Assembly: GCA_034509755.1 (NCBI GenBank)
Contig: CM067550.1
Span: forward strand, 3,527,001 to 3,591,000
Reading direction: 5' to 3'
DNA length: 64,000 nucleotides
Source of the DNA: Anisodus tanguticus
Taxonomy: Eukaryota > Streptophyta > Magnoliopsida > Solanales > Solanaceae
How positions within the stretch are numbered: position 1 is the stretch's first letter; the number at the start of each line of letters is the position of its first letter. Below the pieces are notes generated by a model that worked only from the letters and a program-made list of their open reading frames with translations, ran no database searches and was not told where the DNA came from. Below, piece by piece: positions 48,166 through 59,500 of this stretch. A program made the position numbers and the translations under genes.

Positions 48166-48838
48166 CCTAATAGTTGATCGAACTGGCGCCGGAACTCCTG
48201 AGCAGTTTTTTTTTTGCCTTTTTTGCATTGGTATCAACTTTTCTAGTCATGTCCTTCATGAATTTCAAAACCTTTTCCTGGAATGAGTTTTCAGGGGCCT
48301 CGCTCTCTGGCAAGAGATATTATTCACTAAAAGCAGCTACCGGGTGAGAATAAACAACTACCATTTAAGCTACCATCATTTGCAGATCTGCCTTAATCAT
48401 CGTCGGTTCTGCCTTGACCATCACCGATTTCTCTATGTGTATTTGGTGGAGTAACCGATCCTCCTGTTGGAGTACTTCCCGTATTTTTGGACATGAACTC
48501 TTCTTGAAACCGCTTCAGACACTCCACCTCTTCGCTCATTGCAGCATTTTGCGCTCGAAGATTTTGTATGTATTTTCGGGTGTTTTATCAACGGGAATAT
48601 CCCCATATTGACCGTCCTCGAAAGTGACTCCGTTAGTATGCATCGTGTCTCTGGGCATCGTGGTTCCTCTTGGAAAACCATCCGGCCCCAGATTGCTCGT
48701 GTTTTCTCCGATGTTACGACTGCTTTCTCCTAGTCCTGCCATTTTATCTGATGTGAACAAACAATAAGACTTAAAGAAAAAGTAGATTAGTAGAGGGGTC
48801 ACTTATGACACTACAATTGTCCAAGGTGGACGCCAAAT
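48166..48838 (-). pseudogene. Gypsy gag N-terminus and leader
   Basis: Minus-strand gag text begins in the 48536-48802 frame (MAGLGESSRNIGENTSNLG). It continues to the Copia breakpoint near 48166, with stops. The putative primer-binding area (TTTGGCGTCCACC) directly follows the 5' LTR near 48825-48838. Confidence 0.65.
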
Positions 48839-49447
48839 TGTTTATCCGTAAAATGGTACAATTGAATTTGTATATGTGGTCAAGGACACATGGATCTCAA
48901 GTGACACATAAGATAGGAATCCTAGACGAGTTATACTAAAAATGAATAATAACAAAACAAGATAAAGTAAAGCTTAGCCTGAGCCTTATGACAACTTCTG
49001 GGCAAAGTGACGGTAACTTGTATGAAAACACAGAAATTAAGAGAATAGCAATAAATATTTTGTAATAACTAGAATCTGATGGGCTACAATGGAATGAAGT
49101 GCCCTATTTATACATGAGCTACACGGGTACACAACCCACGAAATACGTCGTCATAAATATGGGAGAATGAATGCTGTAATAATTGGACAATCAATCTCTT
49201 AATCAATGCCATTAAAATGCTGTTGAAAGTCGTATGACCGACTTTAGTAACGATCATCTGTTACGATGCAAACGACTCTTAGGCTTCTTTATTACCGGTA
49301 CCGACCTTGCTTGTGTCGTTTCTGGTACCATGCATACCAAACCAGGAACGCTGTAATCTGACGTGGGTCTGACTCAGCATCATGCTCCACGTCCACGTAT
49401 CACACCATAATTTGTATGACTATTTTATACAAATTTTGTCCTATACT
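48839..49447 (-). repeat. 5' LTR of the gypsy element
   Basis: 609 bp. Many transitions separate it from the 3' LTR, so the insertion is not recent. Its outer terminus is mutated (TATACT in place of TATACA on the + strand). Confidence 0.9.
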
Positions 49448-49452
49448 GTCAA

Positions 49453-50039
49453 TAACCTATTTTACTTTCAAGATTAGTAACTTTACAATATATTTATATA
49501 TATATATATATATCGATATCCTATGCCATTTTAACATAATGGTATCTTTTGAATGATGTAATAGTGTAATTAATATTTGTGCATAGGCTCAATGGTTTAA
49601 TCTCGTAGTCTTCGTTTCCTCCCTTTCTAAGCACGAGCCACTCTTTTTAATAAGCTTTTGGTTGTCGGAATTTGTAGAAATCCGGTCATGAGTTTTGGTG
49701 TGACGTGAGTATAGAAAAGTGATTTTTTTATGTAATAAAAAAAGAAGAAGATGATTTTATGATTGAATTTTCAATAGTTGAGTGAGCATTTGAATAATCG
49801 AGAGATTATGAATTAAGACTAAAGTGTCTTATGTTGCATTTATTAAAAGAGTTTGTCGTAATTCATTGTTTCATTTGGTGTAGATGTTATTTTAGTCAAA
49901 AATTCATATTCTTTGTAATATTTTTACTAAACTTTTTCGTGGGAACAACCGTTAATTAGTTTATCTTTTGGAGGCAAAAGGTGTTTTCCCAACCGAAGAA
50001 CCGGGCGGTTCAACTAACAGTAACGGTTCAGTTTTCTGC
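49453..50039. other. AT-rich sequence with a TA microsatellite
   Basis: A (TA)n tract lies at about 49491-49512. No gene was seen before the PPR relic. Confidence 0.5.
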
Positions 50040-50346
50040 TTTCACCTTATTGAAGAGGCTCAAAAGGTGTTTTGATGAAATGCCGAAAAGAAACAGTCAC
50101 ATGGAAATCAATGATTAGAAGGTATTTTCAAAATGGGAATGTTGAGAAAGTTGTGTGTTTGTACAATGAAATGTCGTCTCGTGATTTATTTTAGTATAAC
50201 ACTATGATTTCAGGGTTGATGCAGGTTGGGAATGTAGAAGGTGCTAAAGAGATTTTTGAATCCATGGAGCATCGATATGTCGTGACGTGGAATTCCATGA
50301 TCACATGGTATATCAACAACTTTTTTGGATGAAGCACTTCAAAATT

Positions 50347-51290
50347 TAGGGATGACAACGGATCGGATCTGGACCGGATCCTATTAGATCCAGATCCAGA
50401 TCCATTTTTCATATTTGGATCCAGATTCGGATCCAGATCCATCGGGTCCATAAAAATCAAATCCAAATCCGGATTCATCGGATCCACCGGGTCCACGGAT
50501 CGGATCTGGATCTACATGTAATTTTTTTTGACTTGAATAATATTCTCACATGTTGAAACTTTTATGACAAAATGAAACACAATCTGATTTAAAAAAATGA
50601 TTGAGTTCATTCAATCAACCTACACAAACATGACACCATTCTTCCAAAATAATGAACAAAGTTTTAGCGTCACAAGAAAATAAAGACGATTGACTTCATT
50701 AGTGATGCTGAACAGGTTGCAACTTTGAGCTAATTTTTGGAGGTTTTAGTGATGCTCCACTTGTAGTTCTACTGATTGACTTCATTAAACAACATAAAAT
50801 AATGTCAGTCATATATAAAAAGTTCCATTTTTTTTTATGACAAACAAATGAGAGAAAGATATTTAAAGCTTACGACTACCAGATTCAAGAAAGGGAAATT
50901 TAAAGAAGAGTGATAATTTTTTCTTTTTATAGAAATGAAAATATGAGAAACTGCAGAGAGCATATAGGTAAAAGAAATGAAACTTCAAAGACAAATTATA
51001 TGGATGTGTGACTTGTGCCTTATCCTAGTTCAACCCTTTACCCAATACATAAATTATGAAAAAAAATTAAGAAAATACTTATAAAATTACATTCTAGGTT
51101 ATGAATATATTTAATAAAAAATGGATCCACGGATCGGATCTGGACCGGATACGGATCTCAAATACAAGATCTAGATCCGATCCGGGTCCGATCCGGATAC
51201 GTCAGGTCCAAATTTTGAAGATCCATATCCTATAAAACGAATCTGGATCCACCGGATCCGGATCGGGTCCAAGATCCATTGCCATCTCTA
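50347..51290. mobile_element. Non-autonomous hAT element rich in GGATC motifs
   Basis: The left end TAGGGATGACAACGGATC and the reverse complement of the right end, TAGAGATGGCAATGGATC, form the TIR. The flanks are CTTCAAAATT at left and CTTCAAATAT at right, an imperfect target duplication of about 8 bp. About 170 bp at each end are packed with GGATC, GATCC and ATCCGG motifs. No coding capacity. Confidence 0.85.
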
Positions 51291-51325
51291 CTTCAAATAT
51301 TTCCCGGTACCTTTAAAAGATAGTA

Positions 51326-51594
51326 GCCTAGCGTTTGTACATAGATTTGGTTGAAACTTGAAAAAAGAGTTTCTGAAGATAGGATGAAAATTGATTTTTG
51401 AAAGTTGAAATTGTGTTTGGACATTATTTTACTTAAAAAGAAGTTGAAGTTGTGTGAGTAGAAAACTTGAAAAACTAGTCTAAACCACTTTCTGCTTATA
51501 AAACTACCCACAAACTAGTCACTTTGTATAAGCAAACAATGTTTTCAAAATATTTTTGAAAAAAAGTGAAAAAAACTTGTGACCAAACAGGAGC
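51326..51594. mobile_element. MITE with GCGTTTG-type ends
   Basis: Left end GCCTAGCGTTTGTACATAG, right end CTTGTGACCAAACAGGAGC. The inverted ends match imperfectly, as in the common plant family with GCGTTTGGNCA-type termini. It interrupts the PPR relic next to the hAT. Confidence 0.65.
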
Positions 51595-51900
51595 GTAGTT
51601 TATAATGAGTGGGTTAGTGAAAGAAGCTCACACATTTCTAGAGAAAAACCCGCATGTATATAGTGATTTTGAATCACAGATTAATGTAGTTATAGGGTAT
51701 TTCAATAGGGTGATACAGGAAGTGCCATAAAACTTTTCGATCTGATGCCATATCGTGATACAACTGCATGAAATGATACAATATTTGAACTAGGAGAAAA
51801 TGACCACTGTGAAGATGCAATCAAATTGTTTACAAGTATAGTTATTGTATGCTCAAACTTACCATCTCTAAATTTGGGGAAACAAATTCATATTGAAGTT

Positions 51901-51962
51901 TGTGGTTCTGCCCTTCTCCGAACCCCACGCATAGTGGGAACTTAGTGCACCGGCTGTCCTTT
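51901..51962 (+). mobile_element. 5'-truncated TS-type SINE with target duplication
   Basis: 3' part of the TS family (CTTCTCCGAACCCCACGCAT and AGTGGGAACTTAGTGCACCG). It is flanked by 17-bp direct repeats with two mismatches, AAATTCATATTGAAGTT at 51884-51900 and AAACTCATACTGAAGTT at 51963-51979. These repeats are the duplicated PPR codons. Confidence 0.8.
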
Positions 51963-52192
51963 AAACTCATACTGAAGTTATTAAAAGAGGAGTTAGCTGT
52001 TTTACGTCATTCTCTAATGTGATAGTCAACATGTATATTAGGAATGGGAACATGGATTCTACATTGCTGGAATTTTCAAACATCTCTAATTGTGATGTCA
52101 ATTCTTGGAATTCTGTAATATGTGGATTAGCTTACCATGGACATGGTAAAAGAGCTTTAGAGATGTTTCAGCAAATGAGTTTGACAGATGAA

Positions 52193-52972
52193 TGCATCTT
52201 AGTGTGCAAAGTTGAATGGTTCTTCTGATCATTTATGGACTCTTTTAATCTGTTTTTTGCAAATCTATATCGGGGGATTCCATTTTTTAGGTGGTATGGC
52301 ACTTTGAAGATCTTGCAGCTAGGATCTGTGATATATCCCTCATCAATTGCGCTTCCTTTGCCTTCTACATGTGAATTTGAGAGGCTCTTTTGTAACTTGA
52401 AGGTAATTGTCTTCAGAAATTTGAAAATCTTCAAGACTGTTTTCTTCACGCATCATAACGCAATTTTCAGTCTTTTTCATGAATGTCTCTAACATTGACA
52501 GGTTACTGTTCAGACTGATATCGAGATCTAATCAATGGAATGTTGGGCAGTTAACTTTGATACCCTGAAAGTATGCAAAGTTGTTATTGTCCATATAAAG
52601 AAAATAATGTAACTTATACTATGAACTAGCGCAACTATCAACAAAATGGGAATGATGTGTGGTCAAGCCATGAAAGAAATAGTACTACACAATCAAACTT
52701 GTCAAATGAGTCTTAGTTTCTTATTCTCTCTTAGCTGTGGGATAGAAACTCATGAACACATTGCTTTCTTATTCTACTAACTATGTGAAGAAAGAAACTC
52801 AAAAGTATATTACTGCGAGTAAAAATCTGATCTTTTTGGAAAGAAAAAAAAACTTAATTCCAATGTGAAGGTTTAAATAAGTGTCTGTAGACGCTTTGTA
52901 GTGTGATAGAAGAGCTTGTAATTTGGTAACATGAATAATGAACTCATATCATAAAATATATATAAAAAAAAA
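52193..52972. other. Intergenic sequence
   Basis: No gene was recognised. The frames at 52168-52492 on either strand are mutually antisense and lack domains. Confidence 0.45.
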
Positions 52973-53110
52973 GCAGTTTGGTGCACTAAGCTTCCGCTAT
53001 GCGCGGGATCCCAGGAAGGGCCGGAGCACAAGGGTCTAATGTACGCAACCTTACCTTGCATTTCTGCATGAGGTTGTTTCTACGGCTTGAACTCATAACC
53101 TCCTGGTCAT
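52973..53110 (-). mobile_element. TS-type SINE (third copy)
   Basis: The reverse complement contains GACCAGGAGGTTATGAGTTC, GAAACAACCTCATGCAGAAA, GCGCATAGCGG and TTAGTGCACC. It matches the 4081-4227 copy with scattered changes. Confidence 0.75.
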
Positions 53111-53290
53111 ATCATAAAATATCAAATGTAAAAAAAAAAATCAATTCAATTGAGCTTGGAATTCTCAACTTGTTCTAAGTGTTCTATTCAACTCATCTGT
53201 TTTTTTTCTTAATCACATTAACTATTGTACATGTTGTAGTCTCGAATAAAGACTGATCAAACTATGCTTCTTTCTTCCTTGTAATTCTAG

Positions 53291-54021
53291 CTAGGAGTCT
53301 AATTCATCAGCAGTTGGCATCTCATAGAGGCAAATAGGGCAACGATGACTCTTCTCTAACTAGGTTGTAATACATTCTCCATGAAACATATGCGAGCAAG
53401 GCATGCACAAAATCTTCCTCTCCTTGCCGAGCATTTCAAAACAGATCACACAGTCATCATCGTCCATACATTGATGATCTTCATCAATCTCCCTTCTCTC
53501 TGGCAACTCCATAATGGATGACTTACTAGCTGGTACCATCCCATCATTGAAGCTCGACGTTGATTCTTCTAAAAAACGGTCAGCAGCTAAAGATACAACA
53601 ATGAACACCTTCAAGTTTTGGCGACCCTTGTTAGACTCATCCTCAACAAGTTCACGAAGTGTGCTTATCATATCACGGATGACAAGGTGGCAATAATTCC
53701 GATCAAACTCGTCGCCCCAATTCCTGAGATGGAATTGCATGACACGGTAGAACGTGTCGTCGTATGACATGTATACGGAAGGGGGAATTTTGATATCATG
53801 AAGTGATGTGATATGAGTTTGCTGTCCTTGGAATTGTGCAGGGTCATGGGGTGCTCCTACTGGTCTATACCAATATTGTTCATCAGTATGAAGTTTAAAG
53901 TGAATGGCTAAAAGGGGTAAAAAAGAAGAGAAATAATATTATTAGTATCATTGTTTATTGGTGATACTATTGTTAGGCCAACAACCGAGCTGGGATGGTG
54001 GTATTCGAAAGAAGCCTCCAT
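53291..54021 (-). pseudogene. RING-H2 finger protein with a nonsense codon inside the RING
   Basis: Minus-strand reading is open from about 53909 to 53363 and contains YMSYDDTFYRVMQFHLR, an acidic segment, then CVIC and CSHMFHGEC. A TAG at 53360-53362 follows. The same frame resumes with LEKSHRCPIC and ends at 53291, so the stop lies between Cys ligands 6 and 7. The position is usually Trp in RING-H2 proteins, which suggests TGG to TAG. A possible first exon (MEASFEYHHPSS, ATG at 54021) lies upstream, but I cannot find a splice that keeps phase. RING-H2 proteins are usually E3 ubiquitin ligases; this allele should be inactive unless readthrough or sequencing error applies. Confidence 0.8.
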
Positions 54022-54374
54022 ATTCACTGATCTCAACATAATTAGTCTTTTTTTATCTATGTATTTATAATGTAGAAGCAAATCCTAGACCAACTGAGCT
54101 TAGGATTAGGATTTTGATACGAACAAAGTTTGCTTAGTTGTGATAAAATTGTGCCCCAAGAAACCAAGTAAATGTGAATACCTTTTCCCTTTGGAAGAAG
54201 GATTATGTTGAAATAAATAAAGAAATAAGGAAATTTATTTCAGTTGACCGTGTCGCTGTTGTTTCATTAAACTAGAAACAGGGGAATCCGACTGAAACAA
54301 TAGAAGGAGAAATATGACTCTTAATTCTTGTAGTTGAGGTGATGGTAGTTGCCGAATTTTGAAACCTGCACCCG

Positions 54375-54560
54375 TGTGTCTGAGCCAAGATTTTTACTAA
54401 GGGGTTCAATTCAACAATACGAAGAAGTAAATATAGGAAGAAACCAAGGGAGTTCAACATCTTCTATGTATACATAAAAATAATTTTAACGTTGTATATG
54501 TAGTATAAGTTTTCGCCGAAGGGGTTCCGATCCCCTTAGCCCAACCTATCTCCGCCCCTG
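54375..54560. mobile_element. MITE of the GCGGAGCCA family (third copy, diverged)
   Basis: Contains GAGCCAAGATTTTTACTAAG, the TTTTCGCCGAAGGGGTTC block and CTCCGCCCC, aligned by eye with the 2827-3018 element. Confidence 0.55.
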
Positions 54561-54609
54561 GCCTGCACACAAGGGGAAGGTGGTGGTAGTATTCGAAAGT
54601 GGCTTCCAT
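54561..54609 (-). pseudogene. Second copy of the RING gene's putative first exon
   Basis: Minus-strand ATG at 54609 reads MEATFEYYHHLP, homologous to MEASFEYHHPSS at 54021. It stops at the MITE edge. This suggests a tandem duplication of the 5' end of the RING gene. No other exon accompanies it. Confidence 0.6.
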
Positions 54610-54971
54610 ATTACTCCCTCATATTCAATTGATGAGGCTTGATTCGGAATACGAGAGTCAAGTAACAACATGGTGAATATTTTCACTGAGAATTCCACGG
54701 CTTAAAAAGTTTCAGAAATTATGCCTTGTGCATCATATTATATATATGTAGAACAAGACATTTTAGGTTTGGTACAAGCTTTTCATAACTCATAAGTAAG
54801 GTTCGCTAAAGTTCTTATTCAAAGTTCTTTCCATGACATATATAGTAATTGGAAAGAACACACACTCAACAGAAAAACTATAACAATTAAAACTCAAGCC
54901 CCTTGGAACTCTTCAAGAGTTCTTTCCACCCGCGTATTCACGTACATGTGGACTTGATTCTTTTTCATCAC
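54610..54971. other. Intergenic, AT-rich
   Basis: 3' flank of the PR-10 gene. Nothing recognised. Confidence 0.45.
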
Positions 54972-56184
54972 TTAAGCGTAGACAGAAGGATTGGCGAGGA
55001 GGTAGCCTTCAACAGCCTTGAAAAGATCCATGGCTTGTTTTTTGCCTTCATTGTGTTCTTCTTCCTTGAAAACATAATCACCTTTTGTGTGGTACTCAGT
55101 TGATGTCTTGCAAACACAGCCTTCATTTCCAGAAGCTTCAAATTTGATATCATAGGTAACTGATTCCAATTTGTGTCCAAGAACATCTCCTTCGATTAGT
55201 GAATATTTTGTTACCAAGTTCTTGTCGTCAATCACATGAAGCTTGTGTTTCAAGTACTTTATCGGTCCACCTGCCATTTCCAAAATAAGGCTATCAGTGT
55301 GATTTAATAAGTGCTACTAGTAGTTTAATTATATTTTATCCAGGTTAATAGTACGCGCGATGCGCGGACATTATTGAAGAATATTTATTATATGTGAGCA
55401 TATTAGATCATATTGATTTAAGCAAAAACTGATTGTCATCTTGTTTTCCAATTCAATATATCCTAGTAGTTTAGTTATATTTTTTCCAGGTTATTATGAA
55501 TTAGTAATAGCTTATCACAATATCTGGCCCAATTGACCTGATGGGGTTCGGAGTATAAGGGTCAAGACACTTAATAAAATTTACATATTTAATTAACAAT
55601 TACACGAAAATTATTACAGGGCATCATATATAGCTAATGATTCAAAATATTTTAAAAAGTTTGAGAAAATTATAATAAAAGAAAAATCTGTTTGACTACC
55701 CAAACCGTGTTACCTTCACATAATATGAAAAACAGAACTATTAATTATCTTTAGCTACCTAATTATAAACCTGATCATGTAAGTATATATCTTTTGCACG
55801 GTTAGTGAGTAGAACTAAAAACCTTTCCAGTAAGAGTAACAAACAATTTAATTAACACTCCAGTCGTCAATCCATTTTATGTTATAGTGTTTCACTAGCA
55901 CGAAATTTAAGAAAATAAGATTTTTTTTTAAAACTTGTGACTTAAAATAGGTTTTACATATTGTAATACGAAAACAAAACCATATAAAAAACGTAAAATT
56001 AATTACTTTCAACAAAGTTCATCTTCTTGATGCTTCCAGCACCACCATCACCCTCAACAATCTCAATATTCTTAACATCTGGCATCAATTTAGGGATAAG
56101 GTTGTCAGCATCAATTACTAAAGCTTTGAACAACCTAGTAGGAGCAACTGTGGTTGAGACATCATCTGTATAGGTATTGACACC

Positions 56185-56428
56185 TATTAGCGAATATTCT
56201 CAGAATATTCGTCGTATATATTAGCAAATATTCTCAGAATATTCGTCGTATATTTTGTAATTATGATAAATGTATATTTAAGGTAACTTAGGATTCTAAT
56301 TGTATTAGGAATCAACCTTTGTAAGGTAAGTTAGGATTCGTACCATATTAGGAATCAACCTTGTACAGCTATATATATATATTGTGAATAATGAAAGAAA
56401 TTCCCAAGGAAAATTATTCTATCTTTCA
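56185..56428 (+). repeat. 5' LTR of the PR-10 Copia element
   Basis: Contains two copies of a 34-36 bp terminal segment (TATTAGC(G/A)AATATTCTCAG...). From the second copy on it matches the 3' LTR with about three substitutions and one 2-bp AT length change. Confidence 0.92.
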
Positions 56429-56493
56429 TGGTATCAAGAGCCTAAAACCTAAATCCTCATTCCCGGTCGAAATCAGATTTTTTTTTTCTTTCA

Positions 56494-56530
<37 letters not shown>

Positions 56531-56593
56531 CTGGTTTCTTCCTCCATATTTCGGCCAAACCAGAAAATTCCCTTCCCTCGACAGGCGGCAACC

Positions 56594-59500
56594 ATGTCTT
56601 CCCCCACAAATTCCGTTTTATCCACTGGCACACTTGAAAACCCCTCTCAACGTTCAGTAACTTCTTTTCATCCGGCATTCGCCGTTAACAACATCAAGAA
56701 TTTTATCCCTATAATTCTTGACCAAGAAGATCGTCAATATTCCATGTGGATGGAACTATTCTACATTCATGCATGTGCATACAACGTGCTCGATCACATT
56801 GACGAACTGATTTCCTCGTCCCACCGATGTTACGGACTCAATCGGCGTCGTCTTGACGCCATCGTCAAACAATGGATCTACGGCACCATCTCCAAAGATT
56901 TGTTATGCACTATCATGAAAACAGGTGATACGGCACGTGAACTTTGGGTCCGCTAGAAGAAATCTTTCGGGACAATAAAAATACTCGGTGTGTATTTGGA
57001 AGAGCAATTCAACAATACCCGCCTCGAGAATTTTAACAACATGTCCGAATATTGTAAGCAATCGAAACTCATAACCGATCAACTATCCATCGTCGGGACT
57101 CCTGTTTCAGAAACCAAGATGGTGCTTCAACTTGTTGCGGGTTTACCGAAAGGTGAATATGACACACTCGCAACAATGATTCAACAAGCCGACCCTCTCC
57201 CAAGTTTCAACAAGGCACGTTCACAACTATTGTTGGAAGAAACTAGACGTGCTAAACAAGAGGAACATAATCAAAAGGCGTTAGCGGTTGACGGGATGGC
57301 AACACCTGCGGCCAACAACAACCGGCGGTTCCCAGCAGCGAAGCAGCAGCAAAGAACAGGGCGGCGGAGGTCGTGGCGGCGGCGAGGTCGCAACAACAAA
57401 GGCAAGGGCCGCGGAAAGGGCCAACGCAACCGGTGGATCGGACAACGGCCGGCCACCATCGGACAACGGCAGCGAGTGGTCCAACCAAGCAAAGCAGAAG
57501 GTGGCCCAACCGGCGAGGCGGGCCTCGCTCGCATGCCCGTACCCGACCGGCAGGGCCTGGGTTCCAAAGCAGCCTTGGTCGATCGGGTCTGTTGGCCCTC
57601 GCCCCGCCCACCTGTGCGAGCCCACCACCAGCAGAGCGAGCGAGCCCACCGATTGCGGTCCAAAGAAGAAGAAGAATCGCAGCAGAAGAAGAACGGCAAG
57701 CAGTTTATGCGGCGGCCCAAAGAAGAAGACGGCAAGAGCTGCAAGCCCGGCGGCCCCGGACCGGCGATTTGGGCCGGGCATACACCACCGTGAACCTTCA
57801 ACAGCCCGACGACAATTGGTACATGGACACCGGAGCCACATCTCACCTCACCCGTCGTCGGGTAACCTATCTCAACTACGTCGGCTAAAGTGTCCTCAAT
57901 TTTTCATCGTCGGCGATGGTAATCGCATTCCATTGAAGGTTACGGTAACACACACACCAAACATCCACATCCACCTTTCTCCCTAAACCACGTCCTATAC
58001 ACACATAACATCATTAAAAACTTAATCTCTCGTTAGAAAATTCACTAGCAATAATTCGTGTCTGTCGAATTTGACCCTTTTGGTTTTTTTGTGAAGGAAC
58101 TCAATACGGGGAAAATTCTTACACGCTGCAATAGTGTGGGAGACCTCTACCCATTCACTCAATCTTCCACTGTCAGACCGCAAGCACCTCTATCCCTTGC
58201 GGCGATCTCTCCCTCAACTTGGCACAACCGACTCGGACACCCCGGAGACCCAGTTTTTACTTTTCTTAGGACTTCTAAGCGTATTCAATGTAATAATGGG
58301 AAAATTGCCCAACACTGTTTTTCTTGTCCACTAGGCAAACATACTCGTCTTCCCTTTATGTCATCAAACAGTGTTACTTTTTCTCCCTTTGATATTGTTC
58401 ATGCTGATTTATGGACATCTCCGATTGCTAGCTCTTTGGGTCATAAATTCTATCTAGTATTCTTGGATGATTTTTCACATTTTGTCTGGATTTACCCACT
58501 GAAATTCAAATCTGAAGTTTTTGCAAAATTCCTCGAGTTTCAAAAATTCATTAAGACACAATTTGAAAAACCCATAAAATCATTCCAATGTGATAATGGA
58601 CGTGAATTTAATAACTCGGCATTTCACAATTTCTGTTCTAAACAAGGCATGGTTTTCCGTTTTTCTTGTCCCTATACTTCTTCCCAAAACGGAAAGGTGA
58701 AAGAATTATACGTACCATCAATAACATGGTCCGCACACTTCGTTTCATGCCCGCCTACCACCGCCTTTTTGGGTCTATCTTTGTCAAAATGGTAGAATCC
58801 CTTCTAAATATTTTACCAACTAGCACACTCCAAAACAAAACCCCTACAGAAATCTTATACCGTAGGCAGCCATCATATGATCACCTACGTACTTTTGGAT
58901 GCTTATGCTACCCCAACATAGCCTCCACTGCACCCCACAAACTTGCCCCTCGCACTCTTCCATGTGTCTTCATTGGTCTATCTCCTAATCATCGGGGCTA
59001 CTTGTGCTATGACATTGCTACTCGCAAAATCATCGTCTCCCGTCACGTTACCTTTAACGAGATAACCTTTTCGTTTTCAAATCTCCGGAAATTTCAGACC
59101 ACCGATTACATCTTTCTCGATGAACCGAGTTTGTCTCCGGTCATCCAAAACTGTACCAAAGAAGAACTCATCTGTTCGACGCCATCGCTCGCCTCCGCAG
59201 TGTGTCATCTCGACCCTCCCAAAGCAATGCTACCACCCGGCCCGGCTCCCACACCACCCATGCCGCACCCCGTTGAGTCTAATGCACCACCAACATCGCC
59301 TCTCCGGTCCAAAGCAAATCCAACACCCTGTCGAGTCTCCTCGCTCGCAAAGAACACCGCCACCCGGCCCCGCAGCCCTACCGCCTACCGATCCCAAAGA
59401 CCGGTCCCGACCTCCCACTGCGGCCCCCTCACCGCATGGAGACTCGTGCACAACACGGGATCTTCAAACCCAAGGTTCACTTCAATCTCTCCACACAAAC

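Larger units (their letters stand above)
38181..49447 (-). mobile_element. Ty3/gypsy LTR retrotransposon with nested insertions, internally deleted
   Basis: LTRs at 38181-38897 and 48839-49447 begin TGTTTA and end in TATACA or its mutated form. The target duplication GTCAA is at 38176-38180 and 49448-49452. The element reads on the minus strand: 5' LTR at right; next to it TTTGGCGTCCACC, where a primer-binding site is expected; gag; protease; truncated RT; an opposite-strand ORF; a purine-rich tract (GTGGGAGGA) at about 38900-38915; then the 3' LTR. Integrase, RNase H and most of RT are missing. Nested insertions enlarge gag: a CACTA end with a hAT in it (43183 on) and a Copia pol fragment (46325-48165). 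Confidence 0.92.
50040..52192 (+). pseudogene. PPR-repeat protein relic, split by three insertions
   Basis: PPR text on +: EAQKVF-DEMPKRN near 50050, YNTMISGLMQVGNVEGAKEI near 50195-50255, VVTWNSMITWY near 50280. After the insertions come MSGLVKEAHTFLEKNPHVY from 51607 and RDTTA-like text near 51760. The tail is IVNMYIRNGNMDS and SWNSVICGLAYHGHGKRALE from about 52020 to 52180. The CGLAYHGHGK..LEMFQQM block is typical of PLS-type PPRs, organellar RNA-processing factors. Frameshifts, stops, a hAT (50347-51290), a MITE (51326-51594) and a SINE (51901-51962) disrupt it. No start or C-terminal E/DYW domain was seen. Confidence 0.8.

Noticed and set aside
57252..57986. Several long overlapping ORFs on both strands
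   Set aside because: They are shadows of the GC-rich Copia gag-protease segment; only the + frames leading to MDTGATSH fit the element.
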